Assembly: GCA_016933055.1 (NCBI GenBank)
Contig: JAFGBS010000028.1
Coordinates: 290,018 to 354,017 of the forward strand
Direction of reading: 5' to 3'
DNA length: 64,000 bases
DNA from: Promethearchaeota archaeon
GTDB lineage: Archaea; Asgardarchaeota; Lokiarchaeia; Sigyniarchaeales; Promethearchaeaceae
Part shown: one piece after another, positions 52,373 to 61,168 of the stretch
Layout of the letters: the number at the start of each line of letters is the position of its first letter
How positions within the stretch are numbered: the stretch's first letter is position 1
Program-made: the position numbers and the translations under genes
The notes under the pieces: model-generated
Told to the model about the DNA's origin: nothing
What the model saw: only the letters and a program-made list of their open reading frames with translations
Databases searched by the model: none

Positions 52373-53869
52373 ATGGTTATTGAAAGTATTAATCCCGCTA
52401 CCTTGGAAAAGATCGGAGAAGTACAAAAAACTCCTATTGAAGATTTAGACGCTATTTTTACAAAAGCCAGAAAGACTCAGCAAGACTGGAGACAAATTGA
52501 GACTAAAAAACGTGCCCGAATCGTGGTCAAAGTCAATGAATACATCACAGAAAATATGGATGAAATTTCTGAATTAATCTCAAAAGAAACTGGCAAACCT
52601 CCACTAGAAGCTTTTGCTTCTGAAGTATATGGGGTGGTAGATGCTACCTTTTATTATTACAATACTGCTGACCAAGTTATTGATAAAAAAGAGGAAATTG
52701 AGTTAGGATTCTACAGCTCTCTGGATAAATCCAGTTACGTAATTTATAAACCCGCTGGTATTGTTAGTGTAATTGGTCCGTATAATTATCCTTTTGCTAT
52801 TCCATTTAGTCAAATAGTTCAATCCTTAATAGCCGGAAACGCGGTCGTGTTTAAACCTTCTTCAGATACGGTCTTAGTAGGAAAAAAAATTCAAGAAGTT
52901 TTTGACTCTATTGAAAATTTTCCAGAAGGATTGATGCAAACCGTATATGGTTCAGGTTCTACTCTTGGGAAACCTTTGATCGATAAAGCAAATCGAGTAA
53001 TTTTTACTGGAAGCACCGAAACTGGTAAAACAATAATGAGAATCGCAGCTGATACTCTTACACCAGTTTGTCTCGAATTAGGTGGAAAGTCCGAAATGAT
53101 AGTATTACCTGACGCAAATTTGGAACGAGCTGCTAGAGCTGCAAGATGGGGTTGTTTCACAAATTCAGGACAAGTATGTTCATCAGTAAAACGGTTATAT
53201 GTTCATCAAAGTATCAAGGATGATTTTACAAAAAAACTCATAGAACTAACAAAACAATTGAAGCAAGGTAATCCTTTGGATTTTGGGATTGATTTAGGGG
53301 CTATGATTAACGAAATTCAGATGAATAAAGTTCTTAAGGCAATTGAAAATGCTAAAAGCGAGGGTGCAAAAGTGTTAATTGGAGGAGAGAGAAACAAGGA
53401 ACTTAATGGATATTTCATAAAACCTACAATATTGGGTAACTGTACGAATCAAATGGATTGTGTACAAAAAGAGATATTCGGACCTGTTCTACCAATAATA
53501 CCGTTTAAAAATGAAAACGAGGTTATCGAACTCGCAAATGCAAATCCATTTGGATTAACATCTAGTATTTGGACAGAAAATTACGATAAAGCTATAGAAA
53601 TGGGAAAGAACCTTGACACAGGTACCGTAATGATTAATGAGGTTGTATATACTTTTGCTTTAGCTCAAACTCCATGGGGCGGTCCAAAATCCTCGGGAAT
53701 CGGTAGAACACACGGAAAGTTCGGATTTTTAGAAGTACTAGAACCTTTACATGTCCATATAGATAAATATAAGGAACCTGACCTCTGGTGGATGCCGTAT
53801 GATGAGGATTTTATGGAAGTTATGGAAAATTTCAAAATTATTGCAAAATCTCTTGTGGTACGGGATTAA
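52373..53869 (+). CDS. NAD(P)-dependent aldehyde dehydrogenase
   Basis: 498 residues of the ALDH superfamily. The Rossmann segment is FTGSTETGKTIMRIAA. The general base E235 lies in LELGGKSE, the nucleophile C269 lies in NSGQVCSS, and EIFGPVLPII and PFGLTSSIWT follow in the C-terminal domain. The order TxxW-like N-terminus through PWGGPKSSGIGR is intact. Close residues recall succinate-semialdehyde and broad aldehyde dehydrogenases of the non-phosphorylating type. The gene stands alone; no alcohol dehydrogenase is nearby. Confidence 0.92.
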   Translation: MVIESINPATLEKIGEVQKTPIEDLDAIFTKARKTQQDWRQIETKKRARIVVKVNEYITENMDEISELISKETGKPPLEAFASEVYGVVDATFYYYNTADQVIDKKEEIELGFYSSLDKSSYVIYKPAGIVSVIGPYNYPFAIPFSQIVQSLIAGNAVVFKPSSDTVLVGKKIQEVFDSIENFPEGLMQTVYGSGSTLGKPLIDKANRVIFTGSTETGKTIMRIAADTLTPVCLELGGKSEMIVLPDANLERAARAARWGCFTNSGQVCSSVKRLYVHQSIKDDFTKKLIELTKQLKQGNPLDFGIDLGAMINEIQMNKVLKAIENAKSEGAKVLIGGERNKELNGYFIKPTILGNCTNQMDCVQKEIFGPVLPIIPFKNENEVIELANANPFGLTSSIWTENYDKAIEMGKNLDTGTVMINEVVYTFALAQTPWGGPKSSGIGRTHGKFGFLEVLEPLHVHIDKYKEPDLWWMPYDEDFMEVMENFKIIAKSLVVRD

Positions 53870-54112
53870 CGAAAACATTAATCAGTTATGTGCTCACGAC
53901 CCTAAGTCTCAGTGATTTTTTGTCTGATGTGAAGTTATATTGTTTTCAATGAAAACCAAAAAATTATGTTCGTCTATAAAATTATAAGATGCGGTGGTAA
54001 GACAAACAGCTTCTATGTTCCTAATCCTTCTTTTTCACATGAATGAGTAAGTCTTGATATTTACAGAATAAAACGCAAGATGTTAATTTAGCACTTTCAT
54101 ATATGGTTAAAA

Positions 54113-55060
54113 ATGTCTTCAAATAGTTCAGACCATCGGGAAATAAATTTCATCAATTTGGAAGAATATGGGTTTAAACCACTGGAATTAGAGGATAAAT
54201 CTGTCTTTGCAGAAAAGTTAGAAGAGATTCAACCCATTATCTCCGAATTCACCTTCACAAATTTGTGGATGTGGAGAGAATACTACAAATTCGCCTGGAA
54301 ATTACTTTATGATGGGAATATTATTTTAGTTTCATTGCACGATCACACGAAGCTAATTGCGTTTCCTATGATAGGAAATTACTATAATAGTATTTTAGAG
54401 GAACTGGTGAGTTTAAACGCTCTATTCCACCTACCAATAGAAGTTCATCGGGTTCCAGAGAAGGACCTTCAAGAAATTATAAATGTGCATCCGTTAACGC
54501 AAATTATAGAAGATCGGGATAATTGGGATTATGTGTACAAAAAAGAGGATTTGTTAGAACTTTCTGGTGGGAACTATGAAAAAATTCGAAGGAAACTTAA
54601 TAAATTTGAGCGGGAATACAAAACTCGAGTCGAAGTCTTGTCATCTGATAATGCTAAATTGTGCCTTGAATTGCAAGAAACATGGTGTGACTTACGCTCT
54701 TGTTCCGATAATCCTAGCTTAGATAATGAGGATAAGGGAATACGCGATATCTTATTGAATTTTAATAAACTGGATTACACCGGATTGTTAATTTTCCAGA
54801 AGGACAAAATAATTGGGTTTTCAATCGGAGAACGATTAAATACTAACACAATTATTGTCCATGTAGAGAAAGGAGATACTAAATATTCCGGTATCTATCA
54901 AGCTTTGAATCATTCTTTCGTAGAAAAATGTGCTGCAAATTATAAGTTTGTTAATCGGGAACAAGATTTAGGAGTTGAAGGATTACGTCGATCTAAAATG
55001 GAATATAATCCCGATCATTTCATTAAAAAATATATAACCCGACTAAGCTTAAAAAACTAA
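54113..55060 (+). CDS. DUF2156 / phosphatidylglycerol lysyltransferase C-terminal-like protein
   Basis: 315 residues. EFTFTNLWMWREYYKFAWKL is the classic opening of the DUF2156 family. YEKIRRKLNKFEREY follows, then a GNAT-like core with GFSIGERLNTNTIIVHVEKGD and FVNREQDLGVEGLRRSKMEYNPDH. The last block is the strongest signature. Some members transfer aminoacyl groups from tRNA to lipids or peptides; here no transmembrane part is present, so the enzyme would be soluble. The lipid target of archaea would differ. The role is open. Confidence 0.85.
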   Translation: MSSNSSDHREINFINLEEYGFKPLELEDKSVFAEKLEEIQPIISEFTFTNLWMWREYYKFAWKLLYDGNIILVSLHDHTKLIAFPMIGNYYNSILEELVSLNALFHLPIEVHRVPEKDLQEIINVHPLTQIIEDRDNWDYVYKKEDLLELSGGNYEKIRRKLNKFEREYKTRVEVLSSDNAKLCLELQETWCDLRSCSDNPSLDNEDKGIRDILLNFNKLDYTGLLIFQKDKIIGFSIGERLNTNTIIVHVEKGDTKYSGIYQALNHSFVEKCAANYKFVNREQDLGVEGLRRSKMEYNPDHFIKKYITRLSLKN

Positions 55061-55184
55061 CAGAATTTGTTTTTTTAAAGAAATTTATCATCCTTCCCCA
55101 ATTTTTAGGTAACCTTGAGAAAATTACCAAGAGAATAGAGTTTTACTTAAAAAGCGAGAAGGATTCATCAAATTTTGTGAATTT

Positions 55185-55409
55185 TTATCCAATTTTTGTA
55201 AAGGTTTTATCTGCTATTTCCAATTGACGCGGATCTAGATTTCGATCTATATCTATAATAAGTGTATGAGGTTTATTTCCAAATATCCCATGTGTATAAC
55301 ATATTTTACAGAATTCTTTATCATCTCTAAAATTGGACTTAAGATCAGAAAGATCTAATCTTATTGTTTCCTTGCATTTAGGACAAGTTATAAAGACATT
55401 TTTCCCCAA
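55185..55409 (-). CDS. Small zinc-ribbon protein (paralogue 2)
   Basis: 74 residues. CPKCKETIRLDLSDL (first Cys near residue 9) is a half zinc ribbon, followed by YTHGIFGNKPHTLIIDIDRN and the tail RQLEIADKTFTKIG. It is very similar to the next gene (55494-55730), less so to the one at 49516. The two adjacent copies differ mainly in the loop before THG, consistent with a recent tandem duplication. Their function is unknown. Confidence 0.6.
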   Translation of the reverse strand: MGKNVFITCPKCKETIRLDLSDLKSNFRDDKEFCKICYTHGIFGNKPHTLIIDIDRNLDPRQLEIADKTFTKIG

Positions 55410-55493
55410 TGTTACAACACGTTTTGTAATTGATCGTTCTTCTCAAGGAATTACTACTTTAAATATCTTAAGGCTTTGATAGGAAGATATCCT

Positions 55494-55730
55494 TCATCCG
55501 ATCTTTGTGTAAGTCCTATCTGCCACTACAACTTGTTTGGGTACGTAATTTTTATCTATATCGATTATGATAGAATGAGGCTTTATACCAAAGGTCCCAT
55601 GTGTATACACAATTTTGGCATACTGCCCCTCAAAAATTAAATTGTCAAGTTGAATTGTAATCACTTCATGACACTGGGGGCATTCGACCTGTACGACTTT
55701 CGGTTTCTCTTTCATCAAGTTGTAAAGCAT
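55494..55730 (-). CDS. Small zinc-ribbon protein (paralogue 3)
   Basis: 78 residues from ATG 55730, or 73 from the ATG at 55715. CPQCHEVITIQLDNL is followed by YTHGTFGIKPHSIIIDIDKN and the tail KQVVVADRTYTKIG. The THGxFGxKPH and IDxN segments match paralogue 2 nearly residue for residue. It lies 84 bases upstream of paralogue 2 on the same strand. It could be a metal-binding adaptor; no enzyme motif is seen. Confidence 0.6.
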   Translation of the reverse strand: MLYNLMKEKPKVVQVECPQCHEVITIQLDNLIFEGQYAKIVYTHGTFGIKPHSIIIDIDKNYVPKQVVVADRTYTKIG

Positions 55731-55876
55731 GCATTACGGTTAAATGTTTTTTGGAAATGATGTATTCCCATAGTTGTTCCAAGAATTATTAGTAAATTTC
55801 GTATATTTATGATTCGAGCGATAGATAAAAATAAAAGGAATTCAGAGAACTTTGGCTCAGATATGAAAAATAAAAG

Positions 55877-56920
55877 ATGAGTAAAATGCAGAAAGAAATC
55901 ACGAAATCCCATGATTTATTAGATAATAATGGGCATTTAATCGAAACAGGTAAAGCAAAGCAATTAATTCTCAAGTATGACCGTTCAAAAGTTAAAGCAA
56001 GCAAATTACGAATCAAAGAATGGGATTACTATGAGATCCTTAATGAGAATTATGGAATTATACTTCTCTACCATGATGTTGGTTATCTTGGGGTAGCACA
56101 AGTCACTTGGATGGATTTCAACACAGGAAATTTCGAAGAATTACAAGAACAAGTCTGGTTTTCCAAGGGAAGTATGGATCTACCTGCTGATAATGAAGGA
56201 GATATTATTTTTGACCGCAATGGAAATCATTGGGAATGTTTACGAAGAGGAGAAGACCGTATATTCAAATTTAACTATCCCAAATTTCGGAAAGGTGTAG
56301 GAATAAGCGGGGAAATAAAATTACGGGAACCAACGGAAATGGATTCAATAGTAAATGTCATCCCATTTAAGAAAGAAAATCAATTTGTGTATGCATTAAA
56401 AACGAATAATATGATTCCGGATGGTAAAGTAAAAATCGGGAACCAAGAATTCGAGTTTTCCGAAGAGAATAGATCAAATGGATTGCTTGATTGGACGCGT
56501 GCAGTATTCCCATATCATGTAGAGTGGCGATGGTCTTCATTCAATGGGAAAGTAGATGGTACCCCGTTCGGGCTCAATATAGATTATGGAATTACTGGAT
56601 TTGGAACGGAATCCTCTAAGGATATGATCTTCTATAACTACAAGGGGCATTACATCGATAAAGTGCATTACACATGGGATAAAAAAGATCCGTACAAGGA
56701 TTGGGAATTCAAATCAGTCAACGAAGATCGAGTTTCTGGCACTCTGAAAGTAAAATATGTCCATAAAGGAGGTATGAACTTTATAGTGTTAAAAACTCAA
56801 GTTCTGAAAGCGTATGGTTTTTTCATCGGAAAGGTAAAATTAGATGATGGAACTATTATTGATGTTAAAGAGCAAGACCACGTATTCGGTCATGCGGAAG
56901 CAGTGATAAATTATTGGTAA
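55877..56920 (+). CDS. DUF2804 family protein
   Basis: 347 residues. The segment LLDWTRAVFPYHVEWRWSSF and then GTPFGLNIDYGITGFG are the hallmarks of DUF2804. The protein is beta-rich throughout and ends HVFGHAEAVINYW. Members are found in bacteria and archaea and have no fixed function; a lipocalin-like or carotenoid-hydratase-related fold has been suggested for similar domains. There is no signal peptide. It is divergent from the zinc-ribbon pair. Confidence 0.8.
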   Translation: MSKMQKEITKSHDLLDNNGHLIETGKAKQLILKYDRSKVKASKLRIKEWDYYEILNENYGIILLYHDVGYLGVAQVTWMDFNTGNFEELQEQVWFSKGSMDLPADNEGDIIFDRNGNHWECLRRGEDRIFKFNYPKFRKGVGISGEIKLREPTEMDSIVNVIPFKKENQFVYALKTNNMIPDGKVKIGNQEFEFSEENRSNGLLDWTRAVFPYHVEWRWSSFNGKVDGTPFGLNIDYGITGFGTESSKDMIFYNYKGHYIDKVHYTWDKKDPYKDWEFKSVNEDRVSGTLKVKYVHKGGMNFIVLKTQVLKAYGFFIGKVKLDDGTIIDVKEQDHVFGHAEAVINYW

Positions 56921-56933
56921 TTCTATCTTTCTA

Positions 56934-57290
56934 TTAAAAGAAAAGATATCTTTTTTTTATTTCTTCTATCTTTTTAAAATCTGGCACGTGTGTTTGGTTA
57001 TACGCCAATATTTCATCATATATTGAATGAGCTAGAATTTGGAGCCTTGAATAATCCCGATTTGTGATTACGTTAAAAAAATCCGCGAACTTCTCATCAT
57101 ATTTCTCTTTATATTCCTTATATATTAGAAATTTAGTGGATTTATTCCATTTTTTTTCCAAACGTATCAAGTCTCGAGCGACCAATGATTGAAAATCATG
57201 AACAGCGTATCCAGCAGCCAAAATGTCTTGATTCTTGGCTGCTTTTTTTATTTTGTTTAGATACGCTAAGGAATCGCTTGTCCTAAGCAT
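56934..57290 (-). CDS. HEPN-like small helical protein
   Basis: 118 residues, all alpha. AAGYAVHDFQSLVARDLIR in the first half and NRDYSRLQILAHSIYDE in the second suggest a HEPN fold. R82-x5-H88 fits the RX4-6H ribonuclease motif. It lies 15 bases after the nucleotidyltransferase gene in the same direction. Such pairs make up the HEPN-MNT toxin-antitoxin modules, where the nucleotidyltransferase AMPylates and silences the HEPN RNase. Assignment is by motif and neighbour. Confidence 0.5.
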   Translation of the reverse strand: MLRTSDSLAYLNKIKKAAKNQDILAAGYAVHDFQSLVARDLIRLEKKWNKSTKFLIYKEYKEKYDEKFADFFNVITNRDYSRLQILAHSIYDEILAYNQTHVPDFKKIEEIKKRYLFF

Positions 57291-57305
57291 TTCTAGATCA
57301 TCTTC

Positions 57306-58055
57306 TTATGGAATATCTTTGGTTACAGAGATCATGAATTGCCGCATAGATTCAATCAGTATTGAGCCCGTTTCCACCATTCTATTGAAATCTGATTCAC
57401 TAACCAATTTTTCTACGAGAGATGATAGATCTTTAGGCAATTTCTCAAATATGTACAATTCATGTAAATTTTGACCCCAATTATGTTTCAAAGGTTTACT
57501 ATTTATGTGGGCAACAATATAAGTTGCACTTATTATCAAATCCCAACAAGCATCTCGAGCTTCTTGACGATCATTCATATATTTCGCAAATTGAATCCTG
57601 CCCAGAAATTTAAACATCACTTCAAAAAATTCCGTTGCTTTTTGCACATTTTTTTCGTAGTATTTCTTTGATTGTGTTATTTCTTTTATGATAGATTCTA
57701 ATCGAGATTTATCCTGTTTCGAACGTGCATAAATAATCTTGCAATATGACAAAGCTCCAGCTGGAAGGATCCAATATGCATCCAGAGTGGATACATTTTC
57801 AAAATATTCCCAGGTCTGCGACCACATATCACATGGTATACCATTAAATGTAAATTCGATATCCACTTTTATACCATCTTCCGTAATTGCAAAAAATTCT
57901 AAGTCCGAATCGGGTTCAAAATCTCCTCTAGCTCTTGATCCATACAAAGCAATAATTGCTATTTTATCACCATACTATTTCAGAGCGATCTGCTTCATGA
58001 TTTTTTGTAATTCAGAAACATAAGGAGATAAATTAAATTGAATTTTACTCATCAT
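57306..58055 (-). CDS. Minimal nucleotidyltransferase, frame interrupted by in-frame TAG
   Basis: From ATG 58055 the frame reads MMSKIQFNLSPYVSELQ, then ALK-TAG-YGDKIAIIALYGSRARG, and continues open to 57306. The conserved G39-S40...D49-x-D51 nucleotidyltransferase motif lies just after the amber codon at 57975-57977. The strand preceding it is typical of the family and would be lost if translation began at the TTG at 57947. A helical C-terminal domain follows. Either the gene is newly inactivated by one base change (Lys or Glu to amber), or TAG is read through. A HEPN-like gene follows at 15 bases. Confidence 0.6.
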
Positions 58056-58190
58056 GGATTCAATTTTAAATTTATATTTAAAATGAAAGTGAAAAATTTA
58101 AAGTTCTTTCTGTGTTGCATTCTTATCTGATTTCTGATTAAAGCTTATGTATTAATTATTTATTTCATCAAATAGATGTAGGAGTCAAAA

Positions 58191-58325
58191 ATGGGGATCA
58201 TTAAAAAAAACCAACCCTCAAAGGAGACCGGAGTAATTTTGGAAACCAAAGAAAGAGAACAAGAAGAAAAATTGGATTATCTAATTGAACCTTACCAAGA
58301 TTTTGTGATAGAGGATGAGGAATGA
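58191..58325 (+). CDS. 44-residue acidic protein, translationally coupled to thioesterase
   Basis: ATG 58191 is preceded by AGGAG at six bases, the best ribosome binding site in the window. The frame runs 44 codons (MGIIKKNQPSKETGVILETK...) to a TGA that overlaps the next ATG as ATGA. Composition is Glu/Lys-rich and highly charged, with an end EDEE. The coupling and strong initiation signal argue that it is real. No family or function is known. Confidence 0.55.
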   Translation: MGIIKKNQPSKETGVILETKEREQEEKLDYLIEPYQDFVIEDEE

Positions 58326-58795
58326 GTAAAAAAAAAGCCTTACAAGATCTTTTTCCAGAAGTTGGTTCTCTGTGTTTTGGTTGTGGACGAAATAATGAAC
58401 AGGGTTTACAAATAAAATCCTATTGTGAGGGTGATGAATGTATCTGCACTTTTCATGCTAAATCTCATCACATAGCATATCCTGGTGTCGGGTGTGGGGG
58501 TATTATTTCAACAATATTGGATTGTCATTGTATCAATACTGCGATGTATGTCGCATATAAGAAAGAAAACAGAGAGGTTGGTACAAAACCAGATAAGATT
58601 TATGCTACAGCATCTTTAACTGTTAATTTTTTAAAACCAGCCCCTATCGATGCACCTTGGGTATTTAAAGCTCAAGTATCTAAGTATTCAGAGCGAAGAA
58701 TTCATGTCATATGCAGAATTTATGCGAATGAGAAAGAAATCGCTAATGGGATCGTAATTGCTGCGCACATTAATCAAGGTAATCCTACTTCATGA
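58322..58795 (+). CDS. PaaI-like hotdog thioesterase
   Basis: 157 residues. CFGCGRNNEQGLQI is the N-terminal Cys-rich loop of this subgroup. HHIAYPGVGCGGIISTILDCHC is the helix that carries the catalytic region, and TASLTVNFLKPAPIDAPW is the signature strand of hotdog thioesterases. It should hydrolyse a medium or aromatic acyl-CoA in the cytosol. The start overlaps the stop of the small upstream gene. It ends about 20 bases before the convergent TPR gene. Confidence 0.88.
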   Translation: MSKKKALQDLFPEVGSLCFGCGRNNEQGLQIKSYCEGDECICTFHAKSHHIAYPGVGCGGIISTILDCHCINTAMYVAYKKENREVGTKPDKIYATASLTVNFLKPAPIDAPWVFKAQVSKYSERRIHVICRIYANEKEIANGIVIAAHINQGNPTS

Positions 58796-58816
58796 AGATC
58801 CTTCATTATTTTGATT

Positions 58817-59626
58817 CTATTTTATTTTCTTCCAAATAGTTTTTTCTAAATCAAAAACCTCAGGGTCCTCTGAGGTATATTCTTTAGCTCTTTCTATAGA
58901 TTGTGAAGCATTTTGATAATCATTCAATTTTATATAGGCAAATGTTAGATTTTTCCATGCAGCTCCATTCCGCGGTTCTAATTTTATGCATTGCTTAAAG
59001 ATATCAACCGCATCATGGTACCGTTTGCCTTTCAGTCTTATCAAACCAAGGTTGTACCACGAGGAGACTGATGCAGGGGCAAGTTCGATTGCTTTCCGAA
59101 ATGCGTCCTCTGCTTCGTTAAACTTTCCCTGTTCTGTGTATACAGTTCCTAGATTATCCCAAGTTACAAATTGATTGGGATCAATATCAATTGAATGTTT
59201 GAATTCTCGAATTGCTTGTTTATATTTCCTTCTTTTGAAATACATTACTCCTATTGAGGAAAGGATTCTGGAATAATCGGGTTTTTTCTCAAGAATTTTA
59301 TTGTACACTTCAAACGCCTTCTTAGGATTATCTGATGATTCTAAGGCATCTCCCATCAATTGCCAAGCATGAACATTGTCAGGATACAAGGAAATCGCTT
59401 GAAGAAATAAGCGTATTGCATCTTTATATGAATTATTGCCAAGAAGACCTAAACCTTGCTCAACAAGTGTATTGGATTCTTCTTCTAAACTTTCTTGCAA
59501 CTCTGGATCACTGTGAAGCTTTTCTACTAGACTTTGTTCCCAAGTTTTCAACGTCTTGCGATCGATTAATCCGACTTTTTGTAAATCACTAAGTGTCAGA
59601 GGTGTTGTTTGAGTCACAGAATTCAC
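58817..59626 (-). CDS. TPR repeat protein
   Basis: 269 residues. After a 50-residue helical opening there are about six tetratricopeptide repeats, with units such as HAWQLMGDALESSDNPKKA, LGTVYTEQGKFNEAEDAFRK and WYNLGLIRLKGKRYHDA. It has no enzyme domain or signal peptide. It is a cytosolic protein-binding scaffold with unknown partners. Confidence 0.9.
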   Translation of the reverse strand: MNSVTQTTPLTLSDLQKVGLIDRKTLKTWEQSLVEKLHSDPELQESLEEESNTLVEQGLGLLGNNSYKDAIRLFLQAISLYPDNVHAWQLMGDALESSDNPKKAFEVYNKILEKKPDYSRILSSIGVMYFKRRKYKQAIREFKHSIDIDPNQFVTWDNLGTVYTEQGKFNEAEDAFRKAIELAPASVSSWYNLGLIRLKGKRYHDAVDIFKQCIKLEPRNGAAWKNLTFAYIKLNDYQNASQSIERAKEYTSEDPEVFDLEKTIWKKIK

Positions 59627-59665
59627 TCCGTATAGATAGAGAGAAACATCAATGCCTAATAACCT

Positions 59666-60304
59666 TTAGAGTGTTTCTAAAGTTTTCAAGATTTCTAATG
59701 CTTTTTTTGTTTTCTCTATTATTTCCTTGAATTTACTCTCGGCTATTAAATCCTTGGGTACTATCCATGAACCACCAATTGCTGAAACGTTTTTTAATCG
59801 TAAATACTCGAGCATAGTCTCATTGTTTACTCCTCCTGTTGGCATGAATTTCATTTTGGGATAAGGACCAGACAAGATATTAAGCATTTTTGGGCCTCCC
59901 GAAATATCTGCTGGATAAAATTTTACCAAAGTTATATCTCGTTCCAATGCCCATTCTACAAAAGTTGGTGCATTCAATCCCGGAATAATAAATATGTCAT
60001 TTTTCACGCAATAATCAACAACTGTTGGATTAAAACCCGGTGTAACTATGAATTTAGAACCTGCTTCTTGTGCATTTTTTACTTGATCTATGGTTAAGAC
60101 CGTTCCTGCTCCGATTAATATTTCTGGATAATCCCTAACAATTCGTTTAATAGATTCATTTGCCGCTATGGTTCGGAAAGTGACCTCTACAATAGGTAAA
60201 CCAGCATCTAGTAATGCTTTGGCTAAAGGTAATGCATGATCCACATTTTCTATAGTTGCTACGGGAACGATTTTTAGTTCAGAGATTTTTTCTTTGACAT
60301 TCAT
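59666..60304 (-). CDS. eda: KDPG/KHG aldolase
   Basis: 212 residues from ATG 60304; a GTG at 60313 is in frame. The Schiff-base lysine is K128 in LVKFYPAD, with E40 and R44 in VEVTFRT as the other active-site residues. The TIM-barrel pattern GAGTVLT, FIVTPGFNP and PTGGV is intact. It cleaves 2-keto-3-deoxy-6-phosphogluconate or a related 2-keto acid to pyruvate and an aldehyde. It is the last gene of a tight five-gene operon. Confidence 0.88.
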   Translation of the reverse strand: MNVKEKISELKIVPVATIENVDHALPLAKALLDAGLPIVEVTFRTIAANESIKRIVRDYPEILIGAGTVLTIDQVKNAQEAGSKFIVTPGFNPTVVDYCVKNDIFIIPGLNAPTFVEWALERDITLVKFYPADISGGPKMLNILSGPYPKMKFMPTGGVNNETMLEYLRLKNVSAIGGSWIVPKDLIAESKFKEIIEKTKKALEILKTLETL

Positions 60305-60319
60305 GATTAACACTTGAAA

Positions 60320-61168
60320 TTATATCCTATATTTGTAAAACATTTTGGGAATGATAATTCCTAAGTCAGGAGTAGAACATTCTGCTAATTTTTCTAATTC
60401 TCCATCTGTCACAGTATTGTATGCAAACATTCCAAAATGATGGACTACCAGATGGTGAATGGATGTTTTTCTGCAAATCTCAAGTACCTCAGAGATTCTA
60501 AAATTACCTGCAATTCCATTCGATAATCGATATTCGTCCCTCCCATTAATAGGTAAAAATGCGATCTGAACTCCATATTGTGTAAGAAGCTGTTCTAATC
60601 CATCATATGGACAGCAATCACCGGAATGGTAAAGGTGATGATCCCCAAATTTAATTATGTAGCCTAAATAGTAATGCTCACCCTTTTCGTTTTTAGTTAA
60701 TTCTTCATGTGCGGCTGGAATGGGGATAACTACTATTTCTTCACTAATTCTAATTTCTTTCTCGGATATTGCAGGCATTAAATTCTCGGAATAAGCTCCA
60801 CGCTTTATTGATTCTTCTTTTGCCGCAGCTGGTATTATAAATTTCATGTGAGGATTTCCTTTAAATAGCAGAGGTATAGTTTCAGGATCCATATGATCAG
60901 AATGGGGATGTGTTGAAATCAGAAAATCAAGATTCTTGATCTGTTCTGGTGCTATTGGTATATCCATTAAACGTGTATGGGGAAATAAGCTATCTTTATA
61001 TTTTTTTGATAAGTAATTTGAAAGATAAGGATCTATAATTAAAGAAATATTGTTATATCGGAATCCGAATCCTGCTTGCCCTAACCAAATAAATTCTACA
61101 GTATCTTTTGGAGATCGTGATAGTTTATGAAAAAAATTTGTATAATTCGGATATGGAATAGCTTTCAT
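60320..61168 (-). CDS. MBL-fold hydrolase, UlaG-like
   Basis: 282 residues. The metal motif is H87-P-H89-S-D91-H92 in ISTHPHSDHMD, with later ligands in AAHEELTK and YHSGDCC. The general plan resembles UlaG, an ascorbate-6-phosphate lactonase, so a sugar-lactone hydrolase is plausible. The start ATG overlaps the stop of the upstream dehydrogenase by four bases (ATGA), which shows translational coupling. Confidence 0.85.
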   Translation of the reverse strand: MKAIPYPNYTNFFHKLSRSPKDTVEFIWLGQAGFGFRYNNISLIIDPYLSNYLSKKYKDSLFPHTRLMDIPIAPEQIKNLDFLISTHPHSDHMDPETIPLLFKGNPHMKFIIPAAAKEESIKRGAYSENLMPAISEKEIRISEEIVVIPIPAAHEELTKNEKGEHYYLGYIIKFGDHHLYHSGDCCPYDGLEQLLTQYGVQIAFLPINGRDEYRLSNGIAGNFRISEVLEICRKTSIHHLVVHHFGMFAYNTVTDGELEKLAECSTPDLGIIIPKMFYKYRI

